Under the pieces are notes generated by a model that had not been told where the DNA came from, ran no database searches, and saw only the letters and a list, made by a program, of their open reading frames with translations. A stretch of 64,000 nt of DNA from Lentisphaerota bacterium (GTDB taxonomy: Bacteria; Verrucomicrobiota; Kiritimatiellia; RFP12; JAAYNR01), in the NCBI GenBank assembly GCA_016873675.1, contig VGWG01000002.1, positions 16,347 to 80,346 of the forward strand, read 5' to 3'. A program made the translations under genes and the position numbers. The first letter of the stretch is position 1, and every line of letters begins with the position of its first letter. Positions 51,749 through 62,047 of the stretch are shown here, in pieces.

Positions 51749-53472
51749 GACTCACCCCCGCCGCGGGCGTCCGGTTGGAAAATCGCCGGGTCGAGCTTCA
51801 GGCCGCGCGCCTTGAGCTGCTCGAAGAAGGTGGGAACCGATCCGGTCGGTCGGTGACGGCCGATGACCTTGCCGTCACCGTCGATCCCCGTCTGGCTGAA
51901 GGCAAAGATTTCCTGCATGACGATCTGGGCGCCCTCGAGGCCGACGACTTCGGTGATGGAGGTGACTTTGCGGCTGCCGTCACTCATGCGCGAGATCTGG
52001 ACGATAACATCGACCGCCGAGGCGATTTGTTCACGGATGGCGCGCGAGGGGAGATCCATGCCCGCCATGAGCACAAGGGTCTCGAGACGCGAGATCACGT
52101 CGCGCGGCGAGTTGGCATGCACCGTGGTGAGCGAGCCGTCATGCCCCGTGTTCATCGCCTGGAGCATGTCGAGCGCCTCGCCGCCGCGACATTCGCCCAC
52201 GATGATCCGGTCGGGCCTCATGCGCAGGGCGTTGCGGACCAGGTCTCGGATGATAACCGCGCCACGGCCCTCGATGTTCGGCGGTCGCGACTCGAGCCGA
52301 ACCACGTGAGGCTGGACGAGGCGCAGTTCCGCCGCATCTTCAACGGTGATGATCCGGTCCTCTTCCGGGATGAAGGCGCTGAGTGTGTTGAGAAGCGTCG
52401 TCTTGCCCGAGCCGGTGCCGCCGGAGACAATGATGTTCTTGCGCAGCAGGACGCAGATGCGGAGCAGATCAACCATCGGCTGACTCCACGAGCCGAAGCG
52501 GATGAGATCCTGATCGGTAAAGGCGATTTTTGAAAATTTCCGAATGGTGATGCACGGGCCCGAGAGGGAGAGGGGGTGGATGATCGCATTGACGCGCGAG
52601 CCATCGGGAAGGCGGGCGTCGACATAGGGCTGGCTCTCGTCGATGCGTCGGCCGATCGGCGAGACGATCCTTTCGATGATGGCCAGCACCGACGCGTCAT
52701 CCATGAAGGTGTCTCCCGTCAATTCAACCCTGCCGCCGCGTTCGACGTAGATCTGCTGCGGGCCGTTGACCATGATTTCGGTGACGGAGTCGTCCTCCAA
52801 AAAATCATCCAATGGGCCGAAGCCCATGGCCTCGTTGTAAATCTCACGGGCGAGCCGGGCGGGGTCGAGACCGGTCGGGAGGCGCTGTTTCTCCTGGATC
52901 TCGCGAATAATGGCGTCGAGGGTTTCGCGGGTCCGTTTTTGAAGCTCCTCGGTGTTGACGCGCGAGTTGGTCAGCCGTTTGAGGTCGATCCGCTGCAGGA
53001 CTTCACGGTGAATCTGGTTTTTGACTTCGCGGCGGATCGCCGCCTGTGGATCGGCGAGCGAAGCCGGGCGAGATGCGGGCGCGCTCGTGATCGGTTCAGG
53101 CATGGTCGAGGCGGACGGGGCCTGGAAGCGTGGCGGTGGCGGGAAGGGCGCGCGGGGCGCTCCAACCGCCACGACGGCGGGAAGCGTGAGGGAGAGGGTG
53201 TAGGGGCCGGCCACGATGGAGTGAGTGGCCGAGGTGAGGGGGCGGCACCCGTGGAGCAGGGCACCGTCGAGGTGGGTCCCGTTGCTGGAATCGAGATCCT
53301 CGATGGTCGACCCTTCAGGAGAGAGCGTCAGAACGGCATGACGCTCGCTGACGTCGGGAGAGCGGAGGCGGATGCCGCACCCTTCGCCGCGACCGATCAG
53401 GTAGACCCCGGGCTGGAGGTCGAAAGCAGCCGGCGGCTGGTCAGGGCGGACAATGGTGAGCTTGAAAGTCAT
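51745..53472 (-). CDS. tadA: Tad pilus ATPase CpaF/TadA with N-terminal FHA domain
   Basis: A 575-residue fusion. The N-terminal FHA domain (about residues 20-95) has the phosphothreonine-binding residues in '[12 protein letters not shown]' (about 25-36), 'SERHAVL' (about 42-48) and '[10 protein letters not shown]' (about 60-69). A linker with Pro and Ser leads to the CpaF secretion ATPase (about residues 165-560) with Walker [10 protein letters not shown] (about 348-356), the Asp-box, and a His-box region. It powers Flp pilus assembly. FHA fusion implies control by a Ser/Thr kinase. It overlaps tadB by 4 bases. Confidence 0.92.
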   Translation of the reverse strand: MTFKLTIVRPDQPPAAFDLQPGVYLIGRGEGCGIRLRSPDVSERHAVLTLSPEGSTIEDLDSSNGTHLDGALLHGCRPLTSATHSIVAGPYTLSLTLPAVVAVGAPRAPFPPPPRFQAPSASTMPEPITSAPASRPASLADPQAAIRREVKNQIHREVLQRIDLKRLTNSRVNTEELQKRTRETLDAIIREIQEKQRLPTGLDPARLAREIYNEAMGFGPLDDFLEDDSVTEIMVNGPQQIYVERGGRVELTGDTFMDDASVLAIIERIVSPIGRRIDESQPYVDARLPDGSRVNAIIHPLSLSGPCITIRKFSKIAFTDQDLIRFGSWSQPMVDLLRICVLLRKNIIVSGGTGSGKTTLLNTLSAFIPEEDRIITVEDAAELRLVQPHVVRLESRPPNIEGRGAVIIRDLVRNALRMRPDRIIVGECRGGEALDMLQAMNTGHDGSLTTVHANSPRDVISRLETLVLMAGMDLPSRAIREQIASAVDVIVQISRMSDGSRKVTSITEVVGLEGAQIVMQEIFAFSQTGIDGDGKVIGRHRPTGSVPTFFEQLKARGLKLDPAIFQPDARGGGES

Positions 53473-53489
53473 GGGTCAGGCGGAACGAG

Positions 53490-54299
53490 TCAGTGGGTGC
53501 GTTTGTGCAGGAGTTCCTGACGGGCGATGTTGAGCGTCTTGATCGCCTCCTGAATGTGATCGAAGTTGACGCGCGGGGGGTCGTTCTCGACGGCGACGTC
53601 AGAGGAGTTGCGCAGGGCCAGCACGAGTCGCCCCTTGATCTGTTCGGCGAAGACGAGCATCTCGGCCTCGCGGGGGGTTACGGACAGGGTGACGGTGCTG
53701 TAGGATCCTGACCGGCTGGCGGAACTGAAGGTTTTTGCGGTTTCGCGGCCCGTGGCGAGAATGGTGACGTTTTGGAGTACGGTGAGCGTCACCAATTCCA
53801 ATTCGAGCGGATTGCGCGCAGAGGGAAAACTGAAGGTTCCGAGCACGTCGACCCGGTCATTGGGGCGGACCATGCCGCTGACCGACGAGGAGCCGCTGAC
53901 GTTGATCGAGAGGGCGCGCATCTGGTTAGGGATGTCGTCGGCCATGCCGCGCGAGCCGGGTGCGCCGCCTTCGAGGTCACTCCAGAAGATGGGGGAGAGA
54001 TGTTCGAGCAGGCGCATCGTTTTGCGCCCGAACAGGAACTGCGCGTCTTCGCTGAGAACCGCATGCCCGCGGACGGCGCTCTCCGGAACGGCGCTTACGC
54101 CGAGGTCTGTGTGTTGCAGCACGGTCCCTGCGGGGAGGTCGCGCTTGACCACCACGATATTGATCATCCGCTGGGAGCGCTTGAAGTCGGCGATCATTCG
54201 GGCGACCTCTCTGTCCTTGGCGTTGAGATACTGCTTGGTGAACAGAGCGGCCAGGATGCCGATGACGACGGAGATGATCAAAATCAGTTTTTGTTTCAT
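53490..54299 (-). CDS. cpaB: Flp pilus assembly protein CpaB/RcpC
   Basis: A 269-residue periplasmic protein with one N-terminal membrane helix (about residues 4-22) and an SAF/antifreeze-like domain starting at 'VVKRDLPAGTVLQHTDLG' (about 50-67), then a beta-rich domain with 'VSGMVRPNDRVDVLGTF' (about 140-156), both typical of CpaB. CpaB probably helps assemble or gate the secretin of the Tad system. The secretin itself (CpaC/RcpA) is not in the window. It is followed 17 bases later by the ATPase gene. Confidence 0.87.
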   Translation of the reverse strand: MKQKLILIISVVIGILAALFTKQYLNAKDREVARMIADFKRSQRMINIVVVKRDLPAGTVLQHTDLGVSAVPESAVRGHAVLSEDAQFLFGRKTMRLLEHLSPIFWSDLEGGAPGSRGMADDIPNQMRALSINVSGSSSVSGMVRPNDRVDVLGTFSFPSARNPLELELVTLTVLQNVTILATGRETAKTFSSASRSGSYSTVTLSVTPREAEMLVFAEQIKGRLVLALRNSSDVAVENDPPRVNFDHIQEAIKTLNIARQELLHKRTH

Positions 54300-54335
54300 A
54301 GCGGCTGTTCCGATGCTGAATGGGACGGGGAGAGT

Positions 54336-55019
54336 TTACTGCGATTTCCCGATGCGTTGCAAGAGCGTAATGCGGGTGACGCCTGGGATGTCGTCTGGCT
54401 GCGACAGTACGGCGCAGGTGGCCTGACGGCGCTGATACAGCGCAAACGAGCGGGTCGGCGGAGCGGCAAGTGCCCATCCGGCCGCGATCATCAGGCCGCT
54501 CATTTCTCGCGCGGCTGCTTCGGGGTGGCTGGGGACGGTGGCCGTGACGAGGGTGGCGCGGGTGGCGGCGAGGGTGGCGGTGAAGGTCAATTCCGCGTTT
54601 GCCGGACGCGGGAGGTCGGGCCAGATCGGTTCCGTGGCGCGATGCGTCCGCGGAGGCTTCTGGGTGATCAGGATGGCGAGGGTTTTGTCAATGTGCGCCG
54701 GGAGTATGAGGAGGTGAAGCAGATCCGATCCGGCCGCCCCCGTGATCAAAAGCGCGTCGGCGGCGGATTGCGGCGGGGCGATCCCGAGCGCGCGAGACAA
54801 ATCGGCGGCACGCTCGGCCGGGGATCCGGAGAACCCGAAGGCGGTGATCTCGGCCGGTTCGCCGTTGACTGTGGCATCCGACCGGTAGACCGCTTCTCCG
54901 CCGATGGTGGAGAGGCGATCAGCGGCGCTGCCGCCGAGGGTGCGGAAGACATCGGCCAGCAGCGCCGTGGCGGCGGCGGCAGCGGCAATCACCAGCAACA
55001 GCGGACGTGCCCGGCGCAT
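54336..55019 (-). CDS. Tad-locus membrane-anchored protein, unknown
   Basis: A 227-residue protein with one N-terminal hydrophobic segment (about residues 5-24) and a mostly beta-rich exterior. It has no recognisable domain. The location, between the TadE-like protein and CpaB, and the 1-base overlap with the upstream gene suggest a minor subunit or chaperone of the pilus system. The sequence alone does not support a function. Confidence 0.65.
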   Translation of the reverse strand: MRRARPLLLVIAAAAAATALLADVFRTLGGSAADRLSTIGGEAVYRSDATVNGEPAEITAFGFSGSPAERAADLSRALGIAPPQSAADALLITGAAGSDLLHLLILPAHIDKTLAILITQKPPRTHRATEPIWPDLPRPANAELTFTATLAATRATLVTATVPSHPEAAAREMSGLMIAAGWALAAPPTRSFALYQRRQATCAVLSQPDDIPGVTRITLLQRIGKSQ

Positions 55020-55543
55020 CAGTAGAGACCTCCTAAAAGCGGCATCCAGACGGTGTGCCGGACGGTGACGGTGGGCAGATCGAAGATGAAGGTGCGTACG
55101 GCGGGGTCGACGTCGACAGTTACCGGAAGCGTTGACGATTTGATCAGGGCCAATTCGGTGGTCGGCTCTGACGGTTCATGCATCATACGCATGGGGGCAT
55201 CACGCGAGAGCGGATCCAGGAGATCCCAATCCGCCGAGTTGGTGACGGAACGATCAGCGATGGTGGTGAGGGTTTGCGGCGGCCCCGTAATCGGGGTGTC
55301 GTCATCCGTGTGGCGGATATCGTCAGCCCCGTCGTCCCAGGTGAAGACATACTCTGGAGTCTCGATGGTTCCACTCCCTATCAGCGCCTGCTCGCCAACC
55401 GCTCCGCGAACAGTCGTGGTCAGACTCCGATGGGCGTTGGAAACGTAAAAAAACTGGATGCCGCCGGCGAGGATCATGACGATGACGACGATCCCAATGA
55501 TCAACTCGACGAAGGCCTGTCCCTGACGGGGTTTAGTGTCCAC
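55019..55543 (-). CDS. TadE-like minor pilus protein
   Basis: A 174-residue protein with the TadE prepilin-like N-terminus 'GQAFVELIIGIVVIVMILAGG' (residues 8-28), in which Glu after Val and Ala corresponds to the conserved Glu+5 of prepilins. The rest is a small periplasmic domain. Start chosen at GTG 55543, which has GAGGAAC about 10 bases upstream and gives the typical short pre-peptide; the longer open frame begins inside the previous gene. The gene overlaps the TadG-like gene by 11 bases. Confidence 0.75.
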   Translation of the reverse strand: MDTKPRQGQAFVELIIGIVVIVMILAGGIQFFYVSNAHRSLTTTVRGAVGEQALIGSGTIETPEYVFTWDDGADDIRHTDDDTPITGPPQTLTTIADRSVTNSADWDLLDPLSRDAPMRMMHEPSEPTTELALIKSSTLPVTVDVDPAVRTFIFDLPTVTVRHTVWMPLLGGLY

Positions 55544-56963
55544 GGCGCGTTCCTCCACCCGGGTTGCCGGGTCCCGGTCCGTTGGGTGGGACGACGGTGC
55601 ACGCGGCGCTGTTGGTACTGAGCCACGCGGCGCCAAAAGAGCGGAAAGCCTCGTCCTCCCAGATCGTCAGTGCCGCGCAATACCCGCACCCCGGTTCGGT
55701 TGTGCCGGTGGCGACGTAAATCGGCAGATGTTCAATGAGGTGGCGGCGCCAGTCAATATCGAAAAACCCGTCACTGCCAGCCGATGCGGCGTCGATCGGA
55801 ATGAGACGGATATCGTGGTAGGCGGGCAAAACGAGTGACCAGGCATCGGGGCGAATACGCTCGCCGTCGGTCTCCAGATAGCCGAAGGGCTTGGCGGCGG
55901 CGGTCCACAGAACGGTGTCGATGCGGTTTGAGCCGTCCAGACCGGGGGTCAGCCGGGAGACGACGGTTTCGACGCGGACCACGGCATCGGCGCCGCTGTA
56001 ATCATACTGCGGCAGAACCGGTCCGGTGATCGGGAAACGGTTGGGATCCTCCCGGTTCATCGTTGCCCAAGTGCCCCAGCGGCCGGGGTTGTAGGCATAC
56101 CACGACTGTGCGGTTTGGGTCGCCTGAGTGGTGATCAGCGTGGGGTCGAGACCGGCTTGCGCGGCGAGGATCGAGAGGGAGGGGGTGTCGACAACCTGAT
56201 CCAAAATGAACGACGCCCGGTTTAGATGGAGGGGGAAGAATTCGGCGTTCTCAAAGTTGCGCGTGGTGGTGTCGGGAAGCGGCGCCCAGAAGGTGTGATC
56301 GGTATAATTGGTTAGGAGATCCGGGTAGTTGTGGTAAAACCAGCACCAATTCCTGCTGATGACGGCTTCGTAGAACGCCCGCTCGTGGAGGATGTGCCCG
56401 CCGATAGCGTCGGTGAACAATTGAGCATTGTCCGGGCCGGCGGCGATGCCGTCGTCGGCGATTGCTTTGAGCATGTCGGCGTAGTCCGTCCAGGCGCCAA
56501 GATAGGGTTCGGGAAACAGCATCTCCCCGCCGATGAGAGTGGTGTACGAGTCGCGCACGGTGTTGGCGTGATCCTGAACGACCTCCGTGTAGTTGGAGTT
56601 GGCATAGACGCCGTTGAGTTTCGCGGCTTGCTGAGAGGCGGCGAAGCCGGCCATGGGACCGGTAAAGCAGAGGCGAGCCTGCATGTTAGCGAGGGCGTCG
56701 TCGGCCGCATCATTTCCGGCGCTGATGGCGAGTGCGCGCAGCAGGTTGGCCTCGCCGATCAGATTGAGCGTGGACCCCTGCCAGCGGGCGGCGGCCAGAA
56801 CAGAGGCGTCACCCGCGTCCTGACTCTTGCCCTTCATGAAGACGATGCGGCGGATGTCAACGGACCACAGCACCATGAAGGCCAGCACGACGAGCGCCAT
56901 CAGAAGAAAGATGGCGATCTGGCCGGTTCGGCGGGCGGCGGCTGGTGGCGGCTGTGCAGACAT
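55533..56963 (-). CDS. TadG-like pilus-associated protein
   Basis: A 476-residue protein. The N-terminus 'RRTGQIAIFLLMALVVLAFM' (about residues 11-30) followed by 'MKGKSQDAGDASVLAAARW' fits the TadG/Tad N-terminal domain, which anchors a large periplasmic part. The rest is Trp/Tyr-rich and unassigned; a von Willebrand domain, which some TadG proteins carry, is not visible. Start uncertain between ATG 56963 and TTG 56972; the TTG overlaps the upstream stop. It lies between two TadE-like genes. Confidence 0.7.
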   Translation of the reverse strand: MSAQPPPAAARRTGQIAIFLLMALVVLAFMVLWSVDIRRIVFMKGKSQDAGDASVLAAARWQGSTLNLIGEANLLRALAISAGNDAADDALANMQARLCFTGPMAGFAASQQAAKLNGVYANSNYTEVVQDHANTVRDSYTTLIGGEMLFPEPYLGAWTDYADMLKAIADDGIAAGPDNAQLFTDAIGGHILHERAFYEAVISRNWCWFYHNYPDLLTNYTDHTFWAPLPDTTTRNFENAEFFPLHLNRASFILDQVVDTPSLSILAAQAGLDPTLITTQATQTAQSWYAYNPGRWGTWATMNREDPNRFPITGPVLPQYDYSGADAVVRVETVVSRLTPGLDGSNRIDTVLWTAAAKPFGYLETDGERIRPDAWSLVLPAYHDIRLIPIDAASAGSDGFFDIDWRRHLIEHLPIYVATGTTEPGCGYCAALTIWEDEAFRSFGAAWLSTNSAACTVVPPNGPGPGNPGGGTRRGH

Positions 56964-56968
56964 GGGTG

Positions 56969-57640
56969 TCAATAATCCTGATCATCGAGGTAGAGCGAGT
57001 AATGATTTTCGATATCGGCGGACCCTTCCAAGTTCAGGGTCTCAGCCTCGCGTCCGTCCAGAATGCCGCCCCCGCCGCGAACGACGGAAACGAGCATGTC
57101 CAGCGGCTGGCGGACGCGAGCACGGATGGTGGCGGAAACGCCAGAGTCCCACACGCCCGTATAATAAAGCGACACGTCGTCCCAGCGCTCATAATCCAGA
57201 ATGGCTTCGGCCCACTCCTGCCAGGGTGAATAGAGATAATCGGGAATACGGGCCAGCTCGATTCCGACCTTGGGTGATGTGGGCGTGGACGTGAGCGCCA
57301 TGTCCCAGACCTCGCCCGGGGTCATCAACCGCCACGAGCCATTCAGAATGGGGTCGTCATCGACAACAATATCGTTTGGCACCAGCAGTCTCCCCGCATT
57401 GGGGATCGCCGCCACGCGCATCGCCTTGTGCACCATCCACTGGTTGAAACCGACCGTCCGCGCCCGCGCCGCCCGCGCCGCGGCGTGATCCAGAACGTCG
57501 CGCGAAGCGAACCCCAGGCAGAGTTGGAAAAACAGAAAGAAGAGGAGGCAGATAAAAATAAGCGCCACACACGACTCCACCATCGCCTGCCCGCACCGGC
57601 GGCGACATGCGCCAACAGCCTTCTCGGCCCCCCTTGACAT
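56969..57640 (-). CDS. TadE-like protein
   Basis: A 223-residue protein with a pseudopilin-like N-terminus 'GQAMVESCVALIFICLLFFLF' (about residues 17-37), again with the Gly-Gln-Ala-x-Val-Glu pattern shared by the other small Tad proteins here. The remaining part is soluble and probably periplasmic. A short gap of 15 bases separates it from the Flp pilin gene upstream. The two TadE-like genes flank the TadG-like gene, the usual arrangement for tight-adherence loci. Confidence 0.75.
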   Translation of the reverse strand: MSRGAEKAVGACRRRCGQAMVESCVALIFICLLFFLFFQLCLGFASRDVLDHAAARAARARTVGFNQWMVHKAMRVAAIPNAGRLLVPNDIVVDDDPILNGSWRLMTPGEVWDMALTSTPTSPKVGIELARIPDYLYSPWQEWAEAILDYERWDDVSLYYTGVWDSGVSATIRARVRQPLDMLVSVVRGGGGILDGREAETLNLEGSADIENHYSLYLDDQDY

Positions 57641-57655
57641 GTTATCCGCTCCCGT

Positions 57656-57895
57656 CTAGGGCGAACCAACAGTCCCGTCAGCGTTGAGGTCCTGTACCGG
57701 ATTATCACTCAGGGAGTCATACGCGGTCACCGCCTCTCCACCGACTTCTTGATCCAAGGCTGATGTCGCACCCGCAGTCTTCTTGCCAATGGCCTTGCCA
57801 AACTTGGAGAAGAGCGCGATCAGGGTGATGGCAATCAAGACGACAATGATGATATACTCCACCATCGTCTGGCCTTTTCGTGAGGACATGCGCAT
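57656..57895 (-). CDS. flp: Flp/Fap-type pilin
   Basis: A 79-residue prepilin. 'MRMSSRKGQTMVEYIIIVVLIAITLIALF' region starts with a short basic leader, then GQTMVEY, the Flp pilin cleavage motif G/xxxxEY (Glu at +5, Tyr at +6), followed by one hydrophobic helix. The C-terminus is acidic and short, as usual. Start at 57895 is fixed by AAAGGAG 5-6 bases upstream. A prepilin peptidase (TadV/CpaA) is needed but is not in this window. This is the major pilin candidate. Confidence 0.9.
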   Translation of the reverse strand: MRMSSRKGQTMVEYIIIVVLIAITLIALFSKFGKAIGKKTAGATSALDQEVGGEAVTAYDSLSDNPVQDLNADGTVGSP

Positions 57896-57932
57896 ACGCG
57901 CTCCTTTCCGCCTGTCGGCGGGTGTGGTGTGT

Positions 57933-58133
57933 TCATGGGTAGTCGGACCCAACAAGGTCCATAACCCGGTTTGATTGCTGCCGCAACGCGTACATGAGCA
58001 CAGCCAACGCGCTGAGCGCGGCGAACAGCGAAACAAATACGATAATGTATTCGACCATCGCCTGTCCGCAACGCCGTGACCGTATCGGCCTGTGCATCCA
58101 TCCACGCATCAGCATTATCAACGGCCCAACCAT
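57933..58133 (-). CDS. Second small Flp-type pilin-like protein
   Basis: A 66-residue open frame with 'CGQAMVEYIIVFVSLFAAL' (about residues 22-40), the same cleavage and Glu/Tyr motif as the neighbouring pilin, and one hydrophobic helix. The true start may be one of the in-frame ATGs at 58115, 58109 or 58097, because the predicted transcription start is at about 58133. None has a strong RBS. It is the first gene of the Tad operon. Confidence 0.68.
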   Translation of the reverse strand: MVGPLIMLMRGWMHRPIRSRRCGQAMVEYIIVFVSLFAALSALAVLMYALRQQSNRVMDLVGSDYP

Positions 58134-58139
58134 GTGAAC

Positions 58140-58168
58140 ATTGTAATGCAGGCGGCCTGGTTAAGCAA
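58140..58168 (-). promoter_or_regulatory. Putative promoter of the Tad operon
   Basis: TTGCTT (58168-58163) and TACAAT (58145-58140), 17 bases apart on the minus strand. The tandem 13-base repeats at 58169-58194 abut the -35 hexamer directly. Confidence 0.6.
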
Positions 58169-58194
58169 CCACAATTATTGGCCACAATTATTGG
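58169..58194. repeat. Two perfect 13-base tandem repeats next to the Tad promoter
   Basis: CCACAATTATTGG occurs twice back to back (58169-58181 and 58182-58194). Each copy contains the near-palindrome CAATTATTG. The position directly upstream of the Tad -35 element makes it a candidate operator or UP element. Confidence 0.8.
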
Positions 58195-58198
58195 CCGG

Positions 58199-58230
58199 CG
58201 GACTGCGGTTCGGACTGTCGGTTCGGACTC
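58199..58230. repeat. 12/13-base tandem repeat, two and a half copies
   Basis: The unit CGGACTG(T)CGGTT is at 58199-58210 and 58211-58223, with a partial third copy at 58224-58230. It lies between the first repeat family and the enolase -10 element. Confidence 0.75.
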
Positions 58231-58251
58231 GCGCCCGGTCGATGAACGTGA

Positions 58252-58257
58252 TACAAT
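58252..58257 (+). promoter_or_regulatory. Possible extended -10 element for enolase
   Basis: TGATACAAT gives an extended -10 (TG at 58249-58250), 34 bases before the enolase start. A canonical -35 is not seen, which fits an extended -10 promoter or an activated one. Confidence 0.45.
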
Positions 58258-58290
58258 GAAAGCACTTTTATCATGCAGGGGGGCGTGACC

Positions 58291-59567
<1,277 letters not shown>

Positions 59568-59583
<16 letters not shown>

Positions 59584-60470
59584 CCGGTCAGGACAGCGCG
59601 GATCTGATCGGCCGCAGCGAGAATGCGCGGACCGGGCCGGCAGACGATGTCGGGGTCGAAGGCGTCGTAGACGTGACCGTCCTTGATGGCTTGGAGCGTC
59701 CGCCAGCCCGTCATGCCGCGCAGACGGCCGAGGGTCTTGCCAGAGGGGTCCGCGCCAAAAGAGAGGATGACGTCGGGATTCTGACGCAACACCCATTCTT
59801 CGGAGACGGCGAAATAGTCCCGGTCGATTTCGGAGGTGATGACGCGGCCGCCGGCGAGGGTCACCAGGTCGGCGATGAACGAAGGCCGACCGACCGTCAT
59901 CAGCGGCTCCCACCAGACAAGCACGAGCACCGATGGCGGCGTGGCGGAGCGGCCTTCCGCATCGCGACGACGCGCCGCCACGCCGGCGCGGATCTCGTCC
60001 GCGAGGTGGACCGCCTCGTTGGTGCGGCCTGAAATGCGCCCGACCGCCAGCACCGCATCCGGAATGTCGTCGAGGCGCGCGCAGGGGATTCGCTCGCTGC
60101 TCCAGCCGATCCGAGTGAAAAGCTGGGACAGGGACGGATCCTCGATATCCACGCTCAAGATGTGGGTCGGCTTTTGAGCGGCCAGGGCCTCAATGGAGGG
60201 TTTGCCAAAGCCGCCAACCACCGGCACGGCTGCGGCCTCGGGCGGGTAGTTGCAGACATCGGTGCGGCCAACGACGCAACCGTCGGCCCCGATGGCGAAG
60301 AGTATCTCGGTCAGCGACGGCGCGAGCGAGACAATTCGCGGGGTGCGGCCGTCGCTCCCGGATTCCGCAACCGGCGTCCGTGGCCGACAGGCCGCAAACC
60401 CCAGCAACGCCACAAGCGGCGCCAGCCGAATGAAGCGGGATCGAGAAAGGTGTGAAAAAAGGCTGTTCAT
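59568..60470 (-). CDS. ABC transporter substrate-binding lipoprotein, BtuF-like
   Basis: A 300-residue class III solute-binding protein of the vitamin B12/iron-siderophore type. The signal peptide has a lipobox-like FAAC ending at Cys about 28. '[18 protein letters not shown]' (about residues 45-62) is the canonical start, and '[10 protein letters not shown]' (about 67-76), '[20 protein letters not shown]' (about 83-102) and 'PDVILSF' (about 244-250) fit BtuF/FepB folds. The permease and ATPase genes are not in the window and no cobalamin riboswitch is seen in its leader. ATG 60470 chosen as the only start that begins a signal peptide. Confidence 0.85.
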
Positions 60471-60495
60471 GGAATAGGTGCGCGTGCGGGTGTAG

Positions 60496-60523
60496 GGTAT
60501 ACCACCCGCCTCGCAGCGGTCAA
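60496..60523 (-). promoter_or_regulatory. Possible promoter of the BtuF-like gene
   Basis: TTGACC (60523-60518) and TATACC (60501-60496) are 16 bases apart on the minus strand, 26 bases before the start codon. Confidence 0.45.
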
Positions 60524-60613
60524 GGAAACGCAGTGAAAAGATTCGGGAACAAAAACCGCGCCACCCGCGTCTAAACAAAGCGTGCGGCATGATGGGCATG
60601 CGGCAACAGGAGA

Positions 60614-60642
60614 TGGACAATTCCGCCGGAGCGGCGTATGCT
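60614..60642 (+). promoter_or_regulatory. Possible promoter of the DUF4139-type gene pair
   Basis: TGGACA (60614-60619) and TATGCT (60637-60642), 17 bases apart, 100 bases before the first gene. Confidence 0.5.
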
Positions 60643-60741
60643 GTCTCCCATGGAGAGTAGAATAATGAGCGTCAGCTCCAATAACCCCCCCGCGAGGGAC
60701 GTATCAGGAACGAGGCATCGTGTGACACGAGGAGTTCAATC

Positions 60742-62016
60742 ATGAGAAATCATTCCCTATTCCAGTCTTCCGCCGGGCTCGCGCTGATTGCGGCCGCAGT
60801 CCTGCTGTGGCCGGTTGCGGCTTCGGCCAGGATCAAGCTGATCACCCTGCCGCTGCGCGAACGGGTGGAAATCCAGCTCGATCATCCCAACGCCACGCTC
60901 GTTGAGGAAGAGCGCATGGTCCCCCTGGTCAAGACCATCAACGCCGAAGAGCCCAATCAGGTGGATTTTTCCTGGGCCAATACCGCCATCGATCCGCAGA
61001 CCATCGTGTTCCGCGTGATCGGGCCGGCGGAGGGCGTCCGCAACGCCGGCATGGACGTCAAGGTGCTTTCCGTCAGCTATCCGCCGGGTGAACAGGCGCT
61101 GGTCTGGCAGGTGTCGGCCAGCCAGAGCGGCGCGGCGCGCGTGCGCATCAGCTACATCCTGGGCAACCTGTCCAAGAGCTTCAACTACCGCGCCGTTGCC
61201 GCCAACGATGAGCGGACGCTGGTCCTCAGCCAGTACATGCGGCTGCAAAACATGGCCAATGAGGAGTTTCTTTCGAATTTTGCCGCCGACAAGGGTGCCA
61301 ACCTCTGGGCGGGGTGGGGGAGGACGTTCACCCGCCCGGTGGGCATCAATGAGACCAAGGAGATGCTGGTCGAGAAGTTTCCTCGGGTGCCGGTGCGCAA
61401 GACCTATACCTGCAATCCGGCGGAGTTTGACTATCTGGATCGCCCGCAGAACAAGCTGCGCGTCCCCATGCACTATGTCCTGAAGAACGACAAGGCCAAC
61501 AACCTCGGCACGGGGCCGTTGCCATTCGGCAAGGTGCGCATCTTTATCGAGCCCAAGGATCCACGGGATCTGGCCATGTCCGCCACCTTCTTGGGCGAGG
61601 ACTGGGGCCGGTTCACGCCGCTGGATGATGAACTGAGGCTCTACCTCGGCGTGGCGCAAGACATCGTGGTCACCCGCACCATCGATAAGAGCGAGCGCCG
61701 CCGCGTGGCGGGCAACCTCTATGACCACGAGGTCGTCATCAAGTACGAGATCGAGAATTTCAAGGACAAGCCGGTTGTGCTCGATATCAAGGAGAACCTC
61801 CGCTACGTCCGGCGCGAAATCCCCAATGTCGGCGACACCGGCCGCGATGTCCAGTGGGAAATCCTCCCCGCGACCGACCTCGAGGGCGGCGTGGACAAGG
61901 AGAAATCCACCTTTGAAGAGGTGCTGTTCCATATTCCGCTCCCCGCGCGCGACACGAGCGGCAAGGCCGAGAAACGGGTCCGCAAACTGCACATCCTCTT
62001 CCACAACGAATGGTGA
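60742..62016 (+). CDS. Secreted DUF4139-type protein, first paralogue
   Basis: A 424-residue secreted protein. The signal peptide covers about residues 1-29, ending before 'ARIKLITLPLRERVEIQLDHP'. Segments such as 'NQVDFSWANTAIDPQTIVFRV' (about 73-93) and 'VRISYILGNLSKSFNYRAVAAND' (about 134-156) have direct counterparts in the next gene, so the two are paralogues. The C-terminal half matches DUF4139-like 'YDHEVVIKYEIENFKDKPVVLDI' (about 328-350). GAGGAG lies about 8 bases before the ATG. A periplasmic or surface role is likely; function unknown. Confidence 0.78.
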   Translation: MRNHSLFQSSAGLALIAAAVLLWPVAASARIKLITLPLRERVEIQLDHPNATLVEEERMVPLVKTINAEEPNQVDFSWANTAIDPQTIVFRVIGPAEGVRNAGMDVKVLSVSYPPGEQALVWQVSASQSGAARVRISYILGNLSKSFNYRAVAANDERTLVLSQYMRLQNMANEEFLSNFAADKGANLWAGWGRTFTRPVGINETKEMLVEKFPRVPVRKTYTCNPAEFDYLDRPQNKLRVPMHYVLKNDKANNLGTGPLPFGKVRIFIEPKDPRDLAMSATFLGEDWGRFTPLDDELRLYLGVAQDIVVTRTIDKSERRRVAGNLYDHEVVIKYEIENFKDKPVVLDIKENLRYVRREIPNVGDTGRDVQWEILPATDLEGGVDKEKSTFEEVLFHIPLPARDTSGKAEKRVRKLHILFHNEW

Positions 62017-62047
62017 GCGCCGTCCCTGCGCCTCTTGGAGGTATCTT

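Noticed and set aside
50855..58168. Type IV pilus or type II secretion system
   Set aside because: Pilin motifs (GxxMVEY), CpaB and TadE/TadG-like proteins point to a Tad system, not classical T4P or T2SS.
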